This document shows positions 1 to 9,746 of a stretch of DNA of 26,803 nt, piece after piece. Every line of letters begins with the position of its first letter. Position 1 is the first letter of the stretch. The position numbers and the translations under genes were made by a program. Origin of the DNA: Mesostigma viride (Eukaryota > Streptophyta > Mesostigmatophyceae > Mesostigmatales > Mesostigmataceae); contig RPFO01000158.1 in the NCBI GenBank assembly GCA_009746045.1, positions 1-26,803 on the forward strand, given 5' to 3'. A model generated the notes under the pieces. It worked only from the letters and a program-made list of their open reading frames with translations. It searched no databases and was not told where the DNA came from.

Positions 1-2589
1 AGAGAGAGATGTGTGTGTGCACTTGCCCCTTGCGTGCGCGATGGATGTACTGTGTGTGCAGGGCCCTTGGCGTGCAATGGTGGATGTACTGTGAGTGCAG
101 CCCCCCCGGCCTTGCGTGCGCGGTGGATGTACGTGTGTGTGCAGCCCGCCCTTGCGTGCATGGTGTGTGTACGTGTGTGTGCAGCCGCCCCTTGCGTGCG
201 CGGTGTATGTATATACGTGTGTGTGCATGCCGGCCCTTGCGTGCATGGTGTGTGTACGTGTGTGTGCAGCCGCCCTTGCGTGCGCGGTGTATGTACATGT
301 GAGTGCCGTCGCCCCAAGCGTGCATGGTGTGTGTACGTGTGTGTGCAGTTGCCCCTTGCGTGCGCGGTGGATGTACGTGTGGTGTGCAGCCGGCCCTTGC
401 GTGCATGGTGGATGTACGTGTGTGTGCAGGCGTCCCTTGCGTGCGCGGTGTGTGTGTAAGTGTGCGTGCACTCGCCCCTTGCGTGCGCGGTGGATGTACG
501 TGACAGTGTGTGCAGGCGTCCCTTGCGTGCGCGGTGGATGTACGTGTGTGTGCACTTGCCCTTGCGTGCGCGATGGATGTACGTGTGTGTGCAGCCGGCC
601 CTTGCGTGCATGGTGTGTGTACGTGTGTGTGCAGTCGCTCCTTGCGTGCGCGGTGGATGTACGTGTGTGTGCACTTGCCCCTTGCGTGCGCGGTGGATGT
701 ACGTGTGTGTGCAGCCGGCCCTTGCGTGCATGGTGGATGTACATGTGAGTGCAGCCGGCCCTTGCGTGCGCGGTGGATGTACGTGTGTGTGCAGCCGCCC
801 TTGCGTGCATGGTGTGGTGTACGTGTGTGTGCAGCCGCCCTTGCGTGCGCGGTGTATGTACGTGTGTGTGCATGCCGGCCCTTGCGTGCATGGTGTGTGT
901 ACGTGTGTGTGCAGCCGCCCCTTGCGTGCGCGGTGTATGTACATGTGAGTGCCGTCGCCCCAAGCGTGCATGGTGTGTGTACGTGTGTGTGCAGTTGCCC
1001 CAAGCGTGCATGGTGTGTGTACGTGTGTGTGCAGCCGGCCCTTGCGTGCATGGTGGATGTACGTGTGTGTGCAGGCGTCCCTTGCGTGCGCGGTGTGTGT
1101 GTAAGTGTGCGTGCACTCGCCCCTTGCGTGCGCGGTGGATGTACGTGACAGTGTGTGCAGGCGTCCCTTGCGTGCGCGGTGGATGTACGTGTGTGTGCAC
1201 TTGCCCCTTGCGTGCGCGATGGATGTACGTGTGTGTGCAGCCGGCCCTTGCGTGCATGGTGTGTGTACATGTGAGTGCAGTCGCTCCTTGCGTGCGCGGT
1301 GGATGTACGTGTGTGTGCACTCGCCCCTTGCGTGCGCGGTGGATGTACGTGTGTGTGCACTCGCCCCTTGCGTGCGCGGTGGATGTACGTGTGTGTGCAG
1401 GCGTCCTTGCGTGCGTGGTGGATGTACGTGTGTGTGCAGTCGCTCCTTGCGTGCGCGGTGTATGTACGTGTGTGTGCACTCGCCCCTTGCGTGCGCGGTG
1501 GATGTACGTGTGTGTGCAGCCGGCCCTTGCGTGCATGGTGTGTGTACGTGTGTGTGCAGTTGCCCCTTGCGTGCGCGGTGGATGTACGTGTGTGTGCACT
1601 CGCCCTTGCGTGCGCGGTGGATGTACGTGTGTGTGCACTCGCCCCTTGCGTGCGCGGTGGATGTACGTGTGTGTGCAGGCGTCCCTTGCGTGCGTGGTGT
1701 ATGTACATGTGAGTGCCGTCGCCCCAAGCGTGCATGGTGTGTGTACGTGTGTGTGCAGTTGCCCCTTGCGTGCATGGTGTGTGTACGTGTGTGTGTGCAC
1801 TTGCCCTTGCGTGCGCGGTGTATGTACGTGTGTGTGCAGTCGCTCCTTGCGTGCATGGTGTGTGTACGGGTGTGTGCATGCCGGCCCTTGCGTGCATGGT
1901 GTGTGTACGTGTGTGTGCATGCCGGCCCTTGCGTGCATGGTGTGTGTACGTGTGTGTGCAGTTGCCCCTTGCGTGCGCGGTGTATGTACGTGTGTGTGCA
2001 CTCGCCCCTTGCGTGCGCGGTGGATGTACGTGTGTGTGCACTCGCCCTTGCGTGCGCGGTGGATGTACGTGTGTGTGCAGGCGTCCCTTGCGTGCGTGGT
2101 GTATGTACGTGTGTGTGCAGTTGCCCCAAGCGTGCATGGTGTGTGTACGTGTGTGTGCAGTTGCCCCTTGCGTGCATGGTGTGTGTACGTGTGTGTGCTG
2201 CCGCCCTTGCGTGCGCGGTGTATGTACGTGTGTGTGCAGGCGTCCCTTGCGTGCGTGGTGTATGTACGTGTGTGTGCAGCCGGCCCTTGCGTGCATGGTG
2301 TGTGTACGTGTGTGTGCAGTTGCCCCTTGCGTGCATGGTGTGTGTACATGTGAGTGCAGTCGCTCCTTGCGTGCGCGGTGGATGTACGTGTGTGTGCAGG
2401 CGTCCCTTGCGTGCGTGGTGTATGTACATGTGAGTGCCGTCGCCCCAAGCGTGCATGGTGTGTGTACGTGTGTGTGCAGTTGCCCCTTGCGTGCGCGGTG
2501 GATGTACGTGACAGTGTGTGCAGGCGTCCCTTGCGTGCGCGGTGTGTGTGTAAGTGTGCGTGCAGCCGGCCCTTGCGTGCGCGGTGGAT

Positions 2590-2606
2590 GTACGTGCATG
2601 GTGTAT
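2590..2606. repeat. 17-bp truncated unit, recurrent landmark
   Basis: A shortened unit in which GTACGTG joins directly to CATGGTGTATGTAC, 23 bp shorter than a normal unit and consistent with slippage at a GTG repeat. The same joint recurs about 13 times, for example near 4628, 7465, 9582, 11618, 12399, 14435, 16431, 17215, 19135, 19959, 22802 and 24834, usually two units after a TGACAG unit and one after a GTAAGTGTGCG unit. It looks like a single ancestral deletion spread by block duplication. Confidence 0.7.
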
Positions 2607-2759
2607 GTACATGTGAGTGCAGCCGGCCCTTGCGTGCATGGTGTATGTACATGTGTGTGCAGCTGCCCCTTGCGTGCATGGTGTGTGTACGTGTGTGTGC
2701 AGCCGCCCTTGCGTGCGCGGTGTGTGTACGTGTGTGTGCAGCCGCCCCTTGCATGCGCG

Positions 2760-5121
2760 GTGTATTTACACGTGTGTGCAGCCGCCCTTGCGTGCATGGT
2801 GTATGTACATGTGAGTGCAGCCGGCCCCTTGCGTGCATGGTGTATGTACATGTGTGTGCAGCCGCCCCTTGCGTGCATGGTGTGTGTACGTGTGTGTGCA
2901 GCCGCCCCTTGCGTGCGCGGTGTATGTACATGTGAGTGCCGTCGCCCCAAGCGTGCATGGTGTGTGTACGTGTGTGTGCAGCCGGCCCTTGCGTGCATGG
3001 TGGATGTACGTGTGTGTGCAGGCGTCCCTTGCGTGCGCGGTGTGTGTGTAAGTGTGCGTGCACTCGCCCCTTGCGTGCATGGTGTATGTACATGTGTGTG
3101 CAGCCGCCCCTTGCGTGCATGGTGTATGTATACATGTGAGTGCAGCCGGCCCCTTGCGTGCATGGTGTATGTACATGTGTGTGCAGCCGCCCCTTGCGTG
3201 CATGGTGTGTGTACGTGTGTGTGCAGCCGCCCCTTGCGTGCGCGGTGTATGTACATGTGAGTGCCGTCGCCCCAAGCGTGCATGGTGTGTGTACGTGTGT
3301 GTGCAGCCGGCCCTTGCGTGCATGGTGTGTGTACGTGTGTGTGCAGCCGCCCCTTGCGTGCGCGGTGGATGTACGTGTGTGTGCAGCCGCCCCTTGCGTG
3401 CATGGTGTGTGTACGTGTGTGTGCAGCCGCCCCTTGCGTGCGCGGTGTATGTACGTGTGTGTGCATGCGGGCCCTTGCGTGCATGGTGTGTGTACGTGTG
3501 TGTGCAGCCGCCCCTTGCGTGCGCGGTGTATGTACATGTGAGTGCCGTCGCCCCAAGCGTGCATGGTGTGTGTACGTGTGTGTGCAGTTGCCCCTTGCGT
3601 GCGCGGTGGATGTACGTGTGTGTGCATGCCGGCCCTTGCGTGCATGGTGTGTGTACGTGTGTGTGCATGCCGGCCCTTGCGTGCATGGTGTGTGTACGTG
3701 TGTGTGCAGTTGCCCCTTGCGTGCGCGGTGTATGTACATGTGAGTGCAGTCGCTCCTTGCGTGCGCGGTGTATGTACGTGTGTGTGCACTCGCCCCTTGC
3801 GTGCGCGGTGGATGTACGTGTGTGTGCACTCGCCCCTTGCGTGCGCGGTGGATGTACGTGTGTGTGCAGGCGTCCCTTGCGTGCGTGGTGTATGTACGTG
3901 TGTGTGCAGTTGCCCCAAGCGTGCATGGTGTGTGTACGTGTGTGTGCAGTTGCCCCTTGCGTGCATGGTGTGTGTACGTGTGTGTGCAGCCGCCCCTTGC
4001 GTGCGCGGTGTATGTACGTGTGTGTGCAGGCGTCCCTTGCGTGCGCGGTGTATGTACATGTGAGTGCCGTCGCCCCAAGCGTGCATGGTGTGTGTACGTG
4101 TGTGTGCAGTTGCCCCTTGCGTGCGCGGTGTATGTACATGTGAGTGCAGCCGGCCCCTTGCGTGCGCGGTGGATGTACGTGTGTGTGCACTCGCCCCTTG
4201 CGTGCGCGGTGGATGTACGTGTGTGTGCAGGCGTCCCTTGCGTGCGTGGTGTATGTACATGTGAGTGCCGTCGCCCCAAGCGTGCATGGTGTGTGTACGT
4301 GTGTGTGCAGTTGCCCCTTGCGTGCATGGTGTGTGTACGTGTGTGTGCAGCCGCCCCTTGCGTGCGCGGTGTATGTACGTGTGTGTGCAGTCGCTCCTTG
4401 CGTGCATGGTGTGTGTACGGGTGTGTGCATGCCGGCCCTTGCGTGCATGGTGTGTGTACGTGTGTGTGCATGCCGGCCCTTGCGTGCATGGTGTGTGTAC
4501 GTGTGTGTGCAGTTGCCCCTTGCGTGCGCGGTGGATGTACGTGACAGTGTGTGCAGGCGTCCCTTGCGTGCGCGGTGTGTGTGTAAGTGTGCGTGCAGCC
4601 GGCCCTTGCGTGCGCGGTGGATGTACGTGCATGGTGTATGTACATGTGAGTGCAGTCGCTCCTTGCGTGCATGGTGTGTGTACGGGTGTGTGCATGCCGG
4701 CCCTTGCGTGCATGGTGTGTGTACGTGTGTGTGCATGCCGGCCCTTGCGTGCATGGTGTGTGTACGTGTGTGTGCAGTTGCCCCTTGCGTGCGCGGTGTA
4801 TGTACATGTGAGTGCAGTCGCTCCTTGCGTGCGCGGTGTATGTACGTGTGTGTGCACTCGCCCCTTGCGTGCGCGGTGGATGTACGTGTGTGTGCACTCG
4901 CCCCTTGCGTGCGCGGTGGATGTACGTGTGTGTGCAGGCGTCCCTTGCGTGCGTGGTGTATGTACGTGTGTGTGCAGTTGCCCCAAGCGTGCATGGTGTG
5001 TGTACGTGTGTGTGCAGTTGCCCCTTGCGTGCATGGTGTGTGTACGTGTGTGTGCAGCCGCCCCTTGCGTGCGCGGTGTATGTACGTGTGTGTGCAGGCG
5101 TCCCTTGCGTGCGTGGTGTAT
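2760..5121. repeat. Higher-order block, copy 1
   Basis: This 2362-bp block of the array runs from the landmark GTGTATTTACAC unit to the element insertion point. The same unit order returns at 9747-12068, 14561-16885 and 22969-25327, apart from occasional units lost or exchanged. The two copies next to the element (this one and 22969-25327) are nearly the same length; the other two are about one unit shorter. Confidence 0.75.
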
Positions 5122-5328
5122 ATCCAATTGCTGCTTTAGTTCCATTGGAGTGAGGGGCTGCCAGAGAAACATGTTTATTACAAATACGTGTTAGGCACAC
5201 GTCCAAGCCATTAGCTAACCTAAGAATCTGCAGTTTCTAAGCTAACTAGGCCACACAACAAGGGCCGAAACATCATACCAGTCATAAGGACCTGGGCCAG
5301 TCAAGAGGACCTGGGCTTTGTAACATCC
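5122..5328 (-). repeat. Split repeat block X1 (B2 in minus orientation)
   Basis: 207 bp beginning ATCCAATTGCTGC and ending TTTGTAACATCC, matching 5671-5877. Its outer edge is the element end. A small inverted pair, CCAAT and ATTGG (5124-5147), lies at the tip and could be part of a recombinase site. Compared with the GC-rich rest of the element it is relatively AT-rich. Confidence 0.85.
5174..5182 (-). promoter_or_regulatory. Possible polyadenylation signal in B block (AATAAA overlapping TGTAA)
   Basis: The minus strand reads TTTGTAATAAAC, which contains both AATAAA (5174-5179) and TGTAA (5178-5182), the latter being the usual poly(A) signal of chlorophyte green algae. It lies in the block that would be the 3' end of a minus-strand element transcript and is repeated in the other X blocks (5723-5731, 25380-25388, 25925-25933). 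This supports the minus orientation but is only a short motif match. Confidence 0.35.
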
Positions 5329-5355
5329 GTCTGGCAGCAAGGGTGGGTGGGTGGG
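5329..5355 (+). other. 27-bp X1-Y1 spacer with perfect G-quadruplex motif
   Basis: The only sequence separating X1 from Y1. It ends in GGGTGGGTGGGTGGG (5341-5355): four G3 tracts with one-base loops, the canonical motif for a very stable quadruplex. It is absent from the other X and Y borders. The same spacer is present at 25535-25561. Confidence 0.8.
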
Positions 5356-5670
5356 AGCTGCAAAGAGGAGTGGTTGTTGCCCCGCCACAACCCTAAGTAT
5401 CCACCGTCTACCTAGTCGTAGGTGGGGTGACGGACGCCAGCCCACTGACCAACAGGCCAGTGGCGCCGCGCCGTCCCCGGTCCACAGGACTGCCCCCGGT
5501 CCACAACACAAATTGGACCCGGTCCACAGTACCGTCCCCGGTACCCCCCCCCCACAACACCGTACCCCCCCCCCTAGTACTGGCTACCTAGTCAGACCTG
5601 TCTACTGCGGCCTCCCCTCCCCCTTTGAGACTTCCGCAGGTCATAGATAGAACGAGCGTGAGCTCACAAA
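5356..5670 (-). repeat. Split repeat block Y1 (A2 in minus orientation)
   Basis: 315 bp from AGCTGCAAAGAGG to GTGAGCTCACAAA, matching 6819-7133. It holds three copies of CCGGTCCACA (5477, 5496, 5519), two runs of ten C (5544-5553, 5565-5574) that give G-rich tracts on the minus strand, and a perfect 10-bp palindrome GTGAGCTCAC (5658-5667) three bases from its end. The open frames in it (for example 5351-5650 plus) have no recognisable domain. Confidence 0.85.
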
Positions 5671-5877
5671 ATCCAATTGCTGCTTTAGTTCCATTGGAGT
5701 GAGGGGCTGCCAGAGAAACATGTTTATTACAAATACGTGTTAGGCACACGTCCAAGCCATTAGCTAACCTAAGAATCTGCAGTTTCTAAGCTAACTAGGC
5801 CACACAACAAGGGCCGAAACATCATACCAGTCATAAGGACCTGGGCCAGTCAAGAGGACCTGGGCTTTGTAACATCC
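5671..5877 (-). repeat. Split repeat block X2 (B1 in minus orientation)
   Basis: 207-bp copy of X1. It abuts Y1 directly, with CTCACAAA followed by ATCCAATTG. In split-direct-repeat elements this internal B1-A2 joint mirrors the junction of the circular intermediate, and that is what is seen here. Confidence 0.85.
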
Positions 5878-6179
5878 CGCACCCACTACCTGGCCACTTG
5901 GCCGCAAGCTGTCGTATGGCCCAGACTTCTCGTCGCCCCCCTTGTCCCCTGCCGCTACCAGTGCTTCATTAACCAGGCGGCAATACAAAGGGGAAGCCAA
6001 AAGTATCCCCGTAGGGACCCCCCCACTGCGGGGGGGTTCTCACCCATGTGGGCACTGCCCTCGGCAGCCACCCCTGCAGGCTCGGCAATTCTTTGTACAC
6101 CTTTCTTCACAGGCATAGCACCCCCGGCACCCCAATGACGCAGCTGCGTCTGGGATCCGCTATCGCCCCGCCCTAACAT
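5791..6179 (-). pseudogene. Possible remnant of an element-encoded reading frame
   Basis: Two overlapping minus-strand open frames, 5955-6179 (74 codons) and 5791-6000 (69 codons), run from Z into X2 in different frames. The second ends in a Tyr/Trp-rich tail (CYKAQVLLTGPGPYDWYDV), which is repeated in the frame crossing Y1-X1 (5242-5511). Poly-C tracts between the two frames vary in length between the element copies, and the open frame changes with them. I recognise no domain. This may be chance open frame in GC-rich DNA; I include it only because a decayed C-terminus would be expected at this place in a DIRS-type element. Confidence 0.15.
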
Positions 6180-6818
6180 CCTTCCCCTTCCCCGCTATGC
6201 ACCGTCAGTCCCAACAACTCGTCCCCGCTTAAATTACGCGGCAACGACCCCGCCATTCCGCGCTGGCCGCCGGCCGCTGTCGCCTCACTTGGCACGAGGA
6301 AATGTTAGGCTGTTTAGGGTGCTGCCCCCCCTGGCGCTGGGGCTGCAGCCACCCCGCTCCTATGCTGGCCTGGGGGCTCGATTCCCCCTTCTTCCCATGC
6401 TCGTATAGCGCGCTCATGCACTATTCTTGACGATATTCATTAGCCAGGCCCAGCACATACGATACACAACGAACTTGCCTGCGGCGTATTCCCCCTCCGC
6501 CTGTAGCTGTTGCCACCCTAGCACCACGACTGCCCCGCTTTAGTTGTCCGATCAAGAGTCACTCCCGCGTCTATCCAGACCCCTCCCGCGAGCCCGGGGT
6601 GGCGAGTACAACGCAGCAAGAATAAAACAATCTGGCACTGGCAGCTACCGCCTGCACTTCGAACGGCAAGTTCTTGGGGTGCTGCCGACCCCCGTCGCGC
6701 AGCCGTCGTAACCTTAAATAAAACAGGCCCCCGAATAGTAATTCGGAGGCCGGTAGCTGTGATTTACATTCGGCACCGCCATAGCAGTGCACACACGCCG
6801 TCAGTGGGCCGTCGACAC
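5878..6818 (-). other. Internal region Z of the element (non-coding or decayed)
   Basis: 941 bp of GC-rich sequence found once per element. It contains no RT (YxDD), RNase H or tyrosine recombinase (R..HxxR..Y) signature in any frame that I can read. Minus-strand open frames of 62-74 codons exist (5955-6179, 6229-6417, 6571-6792). Two of them share a short look-alike stretch (QHPKQPN and QHPKNLP, followed some residues later by AASA), which hints at an old internal duplication or a decayed coding region. Plus-strand AATAAA occurs near 6622 and 6716. The second element copy lacks 85 bp of it (6524-6608). Confidence 0.6.
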
Positions 6819-7133
6819 AGCTGCAAAGAGGAGTGGTTGTTGCCCCGCCACAACCCTAAGTATCCACCGTCTACCTAGTCGTAGGTGGGGTGACGGACGC
6901 CAGCCCACTGACCAACAGGCCAGTGGCGCCGCGCCGTCCCCGGTCCACAGGACTGCCCCCGGTCCACAACACAAATTGGACCCGGTCCACAGTACCGTCC
7001 CCGGTACCCCCCCCCCACAACACCGTACCCCCCCCCCTAGTACTGGCTACCTAGTCAGACCTGTCTACTGCGGCCTCCCCTCCCCCTTTGAGACTTCCGC
7101 AGGTCATAGATAGAACGAGCGTGAGCTCACAAA
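6819..7133 (-). repeat. Split repeat block Y2 (A1 in minus orientation)
   Basis: 315-bp copy of Y1, including both C10 runs (7007-7016, 7028-7037) and the GTGAGCTCAC palindrome (7121-7130). Its outer edge (CACAAA) is the second element end; the array resumes at 7134 with GTACGTG. In the proposed orientation this would be the 5' end, where a promoter is expected; none can be pointed to with confidence. Confidence 0.85.
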
Positions 7134-9240
7134 GTACGTGTGTGTGCAGCCGGCCCTTGCGTGCATGGTGTGTGTACGTGTGTGTGCAGTTGCCCCTTGC
7201 GTGCATGGTGTGTGTACATGTGAGTGCAGTCGCTCCTTGCGTGCGCGGTGGATGTACGTGTGTGTGCAGGCGTCCCTTGCGTGCGTGGTGTATGTACATG
7301 TGAGTGCCGTCGCCCCAAGCGTGCATGGTGTGTGTACGTGTGTGTGCAGTTGCCCCTTGCGTGCGCGGTGGATGTACGTGACAGTGTGTGCAGGCGTCCC
7401 TTGCGTGCGCGGTGTGTGTGTAAGTGTGCGTGCAGCCGGCCCTTGCGTGCGCGGTGGATGTACGTGCATGGTGTATGTACATGTGAGTGCAGCCGGCCCC
7501 TTGCGTGCATGGTGTATGTACATGTGTGTGCAGCCGCCCCTTGCGTGCGCGGTGTATGTACGTGTGTGTGCAGGCGTCCCTTGCGTGCGTGGTGTATGTA
7601 CGTGTGTGTGCAGCCGGCCCTTGCGTGCATGGTGTGTGTACGTGTGTGTGCAGTTGCCCCTTGCGTGCATGGTGTGTGTACATGTGAGTGCAGTCGCTCC
7701 TTGCGTGCGCGGTGGATGTACGTGTGTGTGCACTTGCCCCTTGCGTGCGCGATGGATGTACGTGTGTGTGCAGCCGGCCCTTGCGTGCATGGTGGATGTA
7801 CATGTGAGTGCAGCCGGCCCTTGCGTGCGCGGTGGATGTACGTGTGTGTGCAGCCGCCCCTTGCGTGCATGGTGTGTGTACGTGTGTGTGCAGCCGCCCC
7901 TTGCGTGCGCGGTGTATGTACGTGTGTGTGCATGCCGGCCCTTGCGTGCATGGTGTGTGTACGTGTGTGTGCAGCCGCCCCTTGCGTGCGCGGTGTATGT
8001 ACATGTGAGTGCCGTCGCCCCAAGCGTGCATGGTGTGTGTACGTGTGTGTGCAGTTGCCCCTTGCGTGCGCGGTGGATGTACGTGTGTGTGCAGCCGGCC
8101 CTTGCGTGCATGGTGGATGTACGTGTGTGTGCAGGCGTCCCTTGCGTGCGCGGTGTGTGTGTAAGTGTGCGTGCACTCGCCCCTTGCGTGCGCGGTGGAT
8201 GTACGTGACAGTGTGTGCAGGCGTCCCTTGCGTGCGCGGTGGATGTACGTGTGTGTGCACTTGCCCCTTGCGTGCGCGGTGTATGTACATGTGAGTGCCG
8301 TCGCCCCAAGCGTGCATGGTGTGTGTACGTGTGTGTGCAGCCGGCCCTTGCGTGCATGGTGTGTGTACGTGTGTGTGCAGCCGCCCCTTGCGTGCGCGGT
8401 GGATGTACGTGTGTGTGCATGCCGGCCCTTGCGTGCATGGTGTGTGTACGTGTGTGTGCAGCCGCCCCTTGCGTGCGCGGTGTATGTACATGTGAGTGCC
8501 GTCGCCCCAAGCGTGCATGGTGTGTGTACGTGTGTGTGCAGTTGCCCCTTGCGTGCGCGGTGGATGTACGTGTGTGTGCACTCGCCCCTTGCGTGCGCGG
8601 TGTATGTACGTGTGTGTGCATGCGGGCCCTTGCGTGCATGGTGTGTGTACGTGTGTGTGCAGCCGCCCCTTGCGTGCGCGGTGTATGTACATGTGAGTGC
8701 CGTCGCCCCAAGCGTGCATGGTGTGTGTACGTGTGTGTGCAGTTGCCCCTTGCGTGCATGGTGTGTGTACGTGTGTGTGCACTTGCCCCTTGCGTGCGCG
8801 GTGTATGTACGTGTGTGTGCAGTCGCTCCTTGCGTGCATGGTGTGTGTACGGGTGTGTGCATGCCGGCCCTTGCGTGCATGGTGTGTGTACGTGTGTGTG
8901 CATGCCGGCCCTTGCGTGCATGGTGTGTGTACGTGTGTGTGCAGTTGCCCCTTGCGTGCGCGGTGTATGTACGTGTGTGTGCACTCGCCCCTTGCGTGCG
9001 CGGTGGATGTACGTGTGTGTGCACTCGCCCCTTGCGTGCGCGGTGGATGTACGTGTGTGTGCAGGCGTCCCTTGCGTGCGTGGTGTATGTACGTGTGTGT
9101 GCAGTTGCCCCAAGCGTGCATGGTGTGTGTACGTGTGTGTGCAGTTGCCCCTTGCGTGCATGGTGTGTGTACGTGTGTGTGCAGCCGCCCCTTGCGTGCG
9201 CGGTGTATGTACGTGTGTGTGCAGGCGTCCCTTGCGTGCG

Positions 9241-9256
9241 TGGTGTATGTACGTGT
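9241..9256. other. Empty insertion site (paralogous)
   Basis: TGGTGTAT (to 9248) continues directly into GTACGTG (from 9249). More than 100 bp on the left match the left flank of the element, and about 400 bp on the right match the right flank (7134 onward). It shows the uninterrupted array at the element's integration point. Confidence 0.75.
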
Positions 9257-9746
9257 GTGTGCAGCCGGCCCTTGCGTGCATGGTGTGTGTACGTGTGTGT
9301 GCAGTTGCCCCTTGCGTGCATGGTGTGTGTACATGTGAGTGCAGTCGCTCCTTGCGTGCGCGGTGGATGTACGTGTGTGTGCAGGCGTCCCTTGCGTGCG
9401 TGGTGTATGTACATGTGAGTGCCGTCGCCCCAAGCGTGCATGGTGTGTGTACGTGTGTGTGCAGTTGCCCCTTGCGTGCGCGGTGGATGTACGTGACAGT
9501 GTGTGCAGGCGTCCCTTGCGTGCGCGGTGTGTGTGTAAGTGTGCGTGCAGCCGGCCCTTGCGTGCGCGGTGGATGTACGTGCATGGTGTATGTACATGTG
9601 AGTGCAGCCGGCCCCTTGCGTGCATGGTGTATGTACATGTGTGTGCAGCCGCCCCTTGCGTGCATGGTGTGTGTACGTGTGTGTGCAGCCGCCCCTTGCG
9701 TGCGCGGTGTGTGTACGTGTGTGTGCAGCCGCCCCTTGCATGCGCG

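Larger units (their letters stand above)
1..5121. repeat. 40-bp G/T-rich minisatellite array, left segment
   Basis: About 128 head-to-tail units of 40 bp. Each unit runs roughly GTGTGTGCA, then a variable C-rich patch ending CCCCTTGCG, then TGCATGGT or TGCGCGGT, then GTGTGTAC, GTATGTAC or GGATGTAC. Units differ by a small set of recurring alleles: CAGTTGCCCC, CAGCCGCCCC, CAGCCGGCCC, CAGGCGTCCC, CAGTCGCTCC, CACTCGCCCC, CACTTGCCCC or CATGCCGGCCC in the C-rich patch; TTGCG or AAGCG; ACGTGTGTGTGCA, ACATGTGAGTGC, ACGTGACAGTG or GTAAGTGTGCG at the joint. Lengths of 39, 42 and 17 bp occur through small indels. The first 120 bp carry extra or missing bases (AGAGAGAG start, TACTGTG, GGCGTGCAATGG, a seven-C run) compared with the paralogous stretch at 20206-20330, probably low-quality contig-end sequence. 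No gene, RNA or promoter is supported here; the long open frames are a by-product of composition. Confidence 0.97.
1..6694. repeat. Macro-repeat / end overlap, left copy (period about 20.2 kb)
   Basis: This stretch, made of the left array, the first element's X, Y, X and part of Z, is repeated at 20206-26803. Landmarks keep a nearly constant offset: 206 and 20411 (TATGTATATACG), 501 and 20706, 1146 and 21351, 2509 and 22717, 4542 and 24749 (TGACAG), 5122 and 25328 (element start). Apart from an 85-bp deletion in the right copy, most differences are 1-2 base indels. Confidence 0.9.
5122..7133 (-). mobile_element. Candidate non-autonomous split-direct-repeat (PAT/TOC/Ngaro-type, DIRS-order) retroelement, copy 1
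   Basis: A 2012-bp insertion into the 40-bp array. Seen directly: block order X1-27 bp-Y1-X2-Z-Y2 on the plus strand, with X1=X2 (207 bp) and Y1=Y2 (315 bp). On the minus strand this is A1(Y2)-internal(Z)-B1(X2)-A2(Y1)-B2(X1). Known for the family: PAT, TOC, Kangaroo and Ngaro elements have exactly this A1-internal-B1A2B2 layout, use a tyrosine recombinase, pass through a circle and make no target-site duplication. Here the B1/A2 joint (5670/5671) is the same joint the outer ends would form, and the array resumes in register at 7134 with no duplicated bases. The 941-bp internal part is too short for RT, RNase H and recombinase genes and shows none of their motifs, so mobilisation in trans is inferred. 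Alternative: a tandem pair made of a 549-bp deletion derivative (X-27 bp-Y) and a 1463-bp element (X-Z-Y). I cannot name a known family. Confidence 0.6.

Noticed and set aside
9-5194. Plus-strand Cys/Val-rich open frames of 65-1048 codons
   Set aside because: Translations of the same 40-bp unit in three phases. They stop at variant units carrying TGA or TAA, with no start context, splice sites or non-repetitive domain.
5351-5650. 99-codon plus-strand frame in Y (also 6787-7113 and 25557-25904) as a gene
   Set aside because: Low-complexity Pro/Arg-rich translation of C-rich repeats. The frame and its length change with C-run indels between copies, and there is no recognisable domain.
6313-6319. 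TTTAGGG telomere motif
   Set aside because: A single occurrence inside Z; no tandem telomeric repeat anywhere in the window.
6571-6792. 73-codon minus-strand frame and its neighbour 6229-6417 as genes
   Set aside because: Short frames in GC-rich DNA. The first is disrupted by the 85-bp deletion in copy 2, and neither has a recognised motif; noted only as possible decay within Z.
5878-6818. tRNA, rRNA or other structured RNA gene in Z
   Set aside because: No cloverleaf A/B box pair, rRNA core sequence or clear long hairpin could be found by eye.
5122-7133. Classic LTR retrotransposon with X-Y as LTR
   Set aside because: No TG...CA ends, no target-site duplication, no primer-binding site or polypurine tract seen, and the repeats are split rather than terminal.
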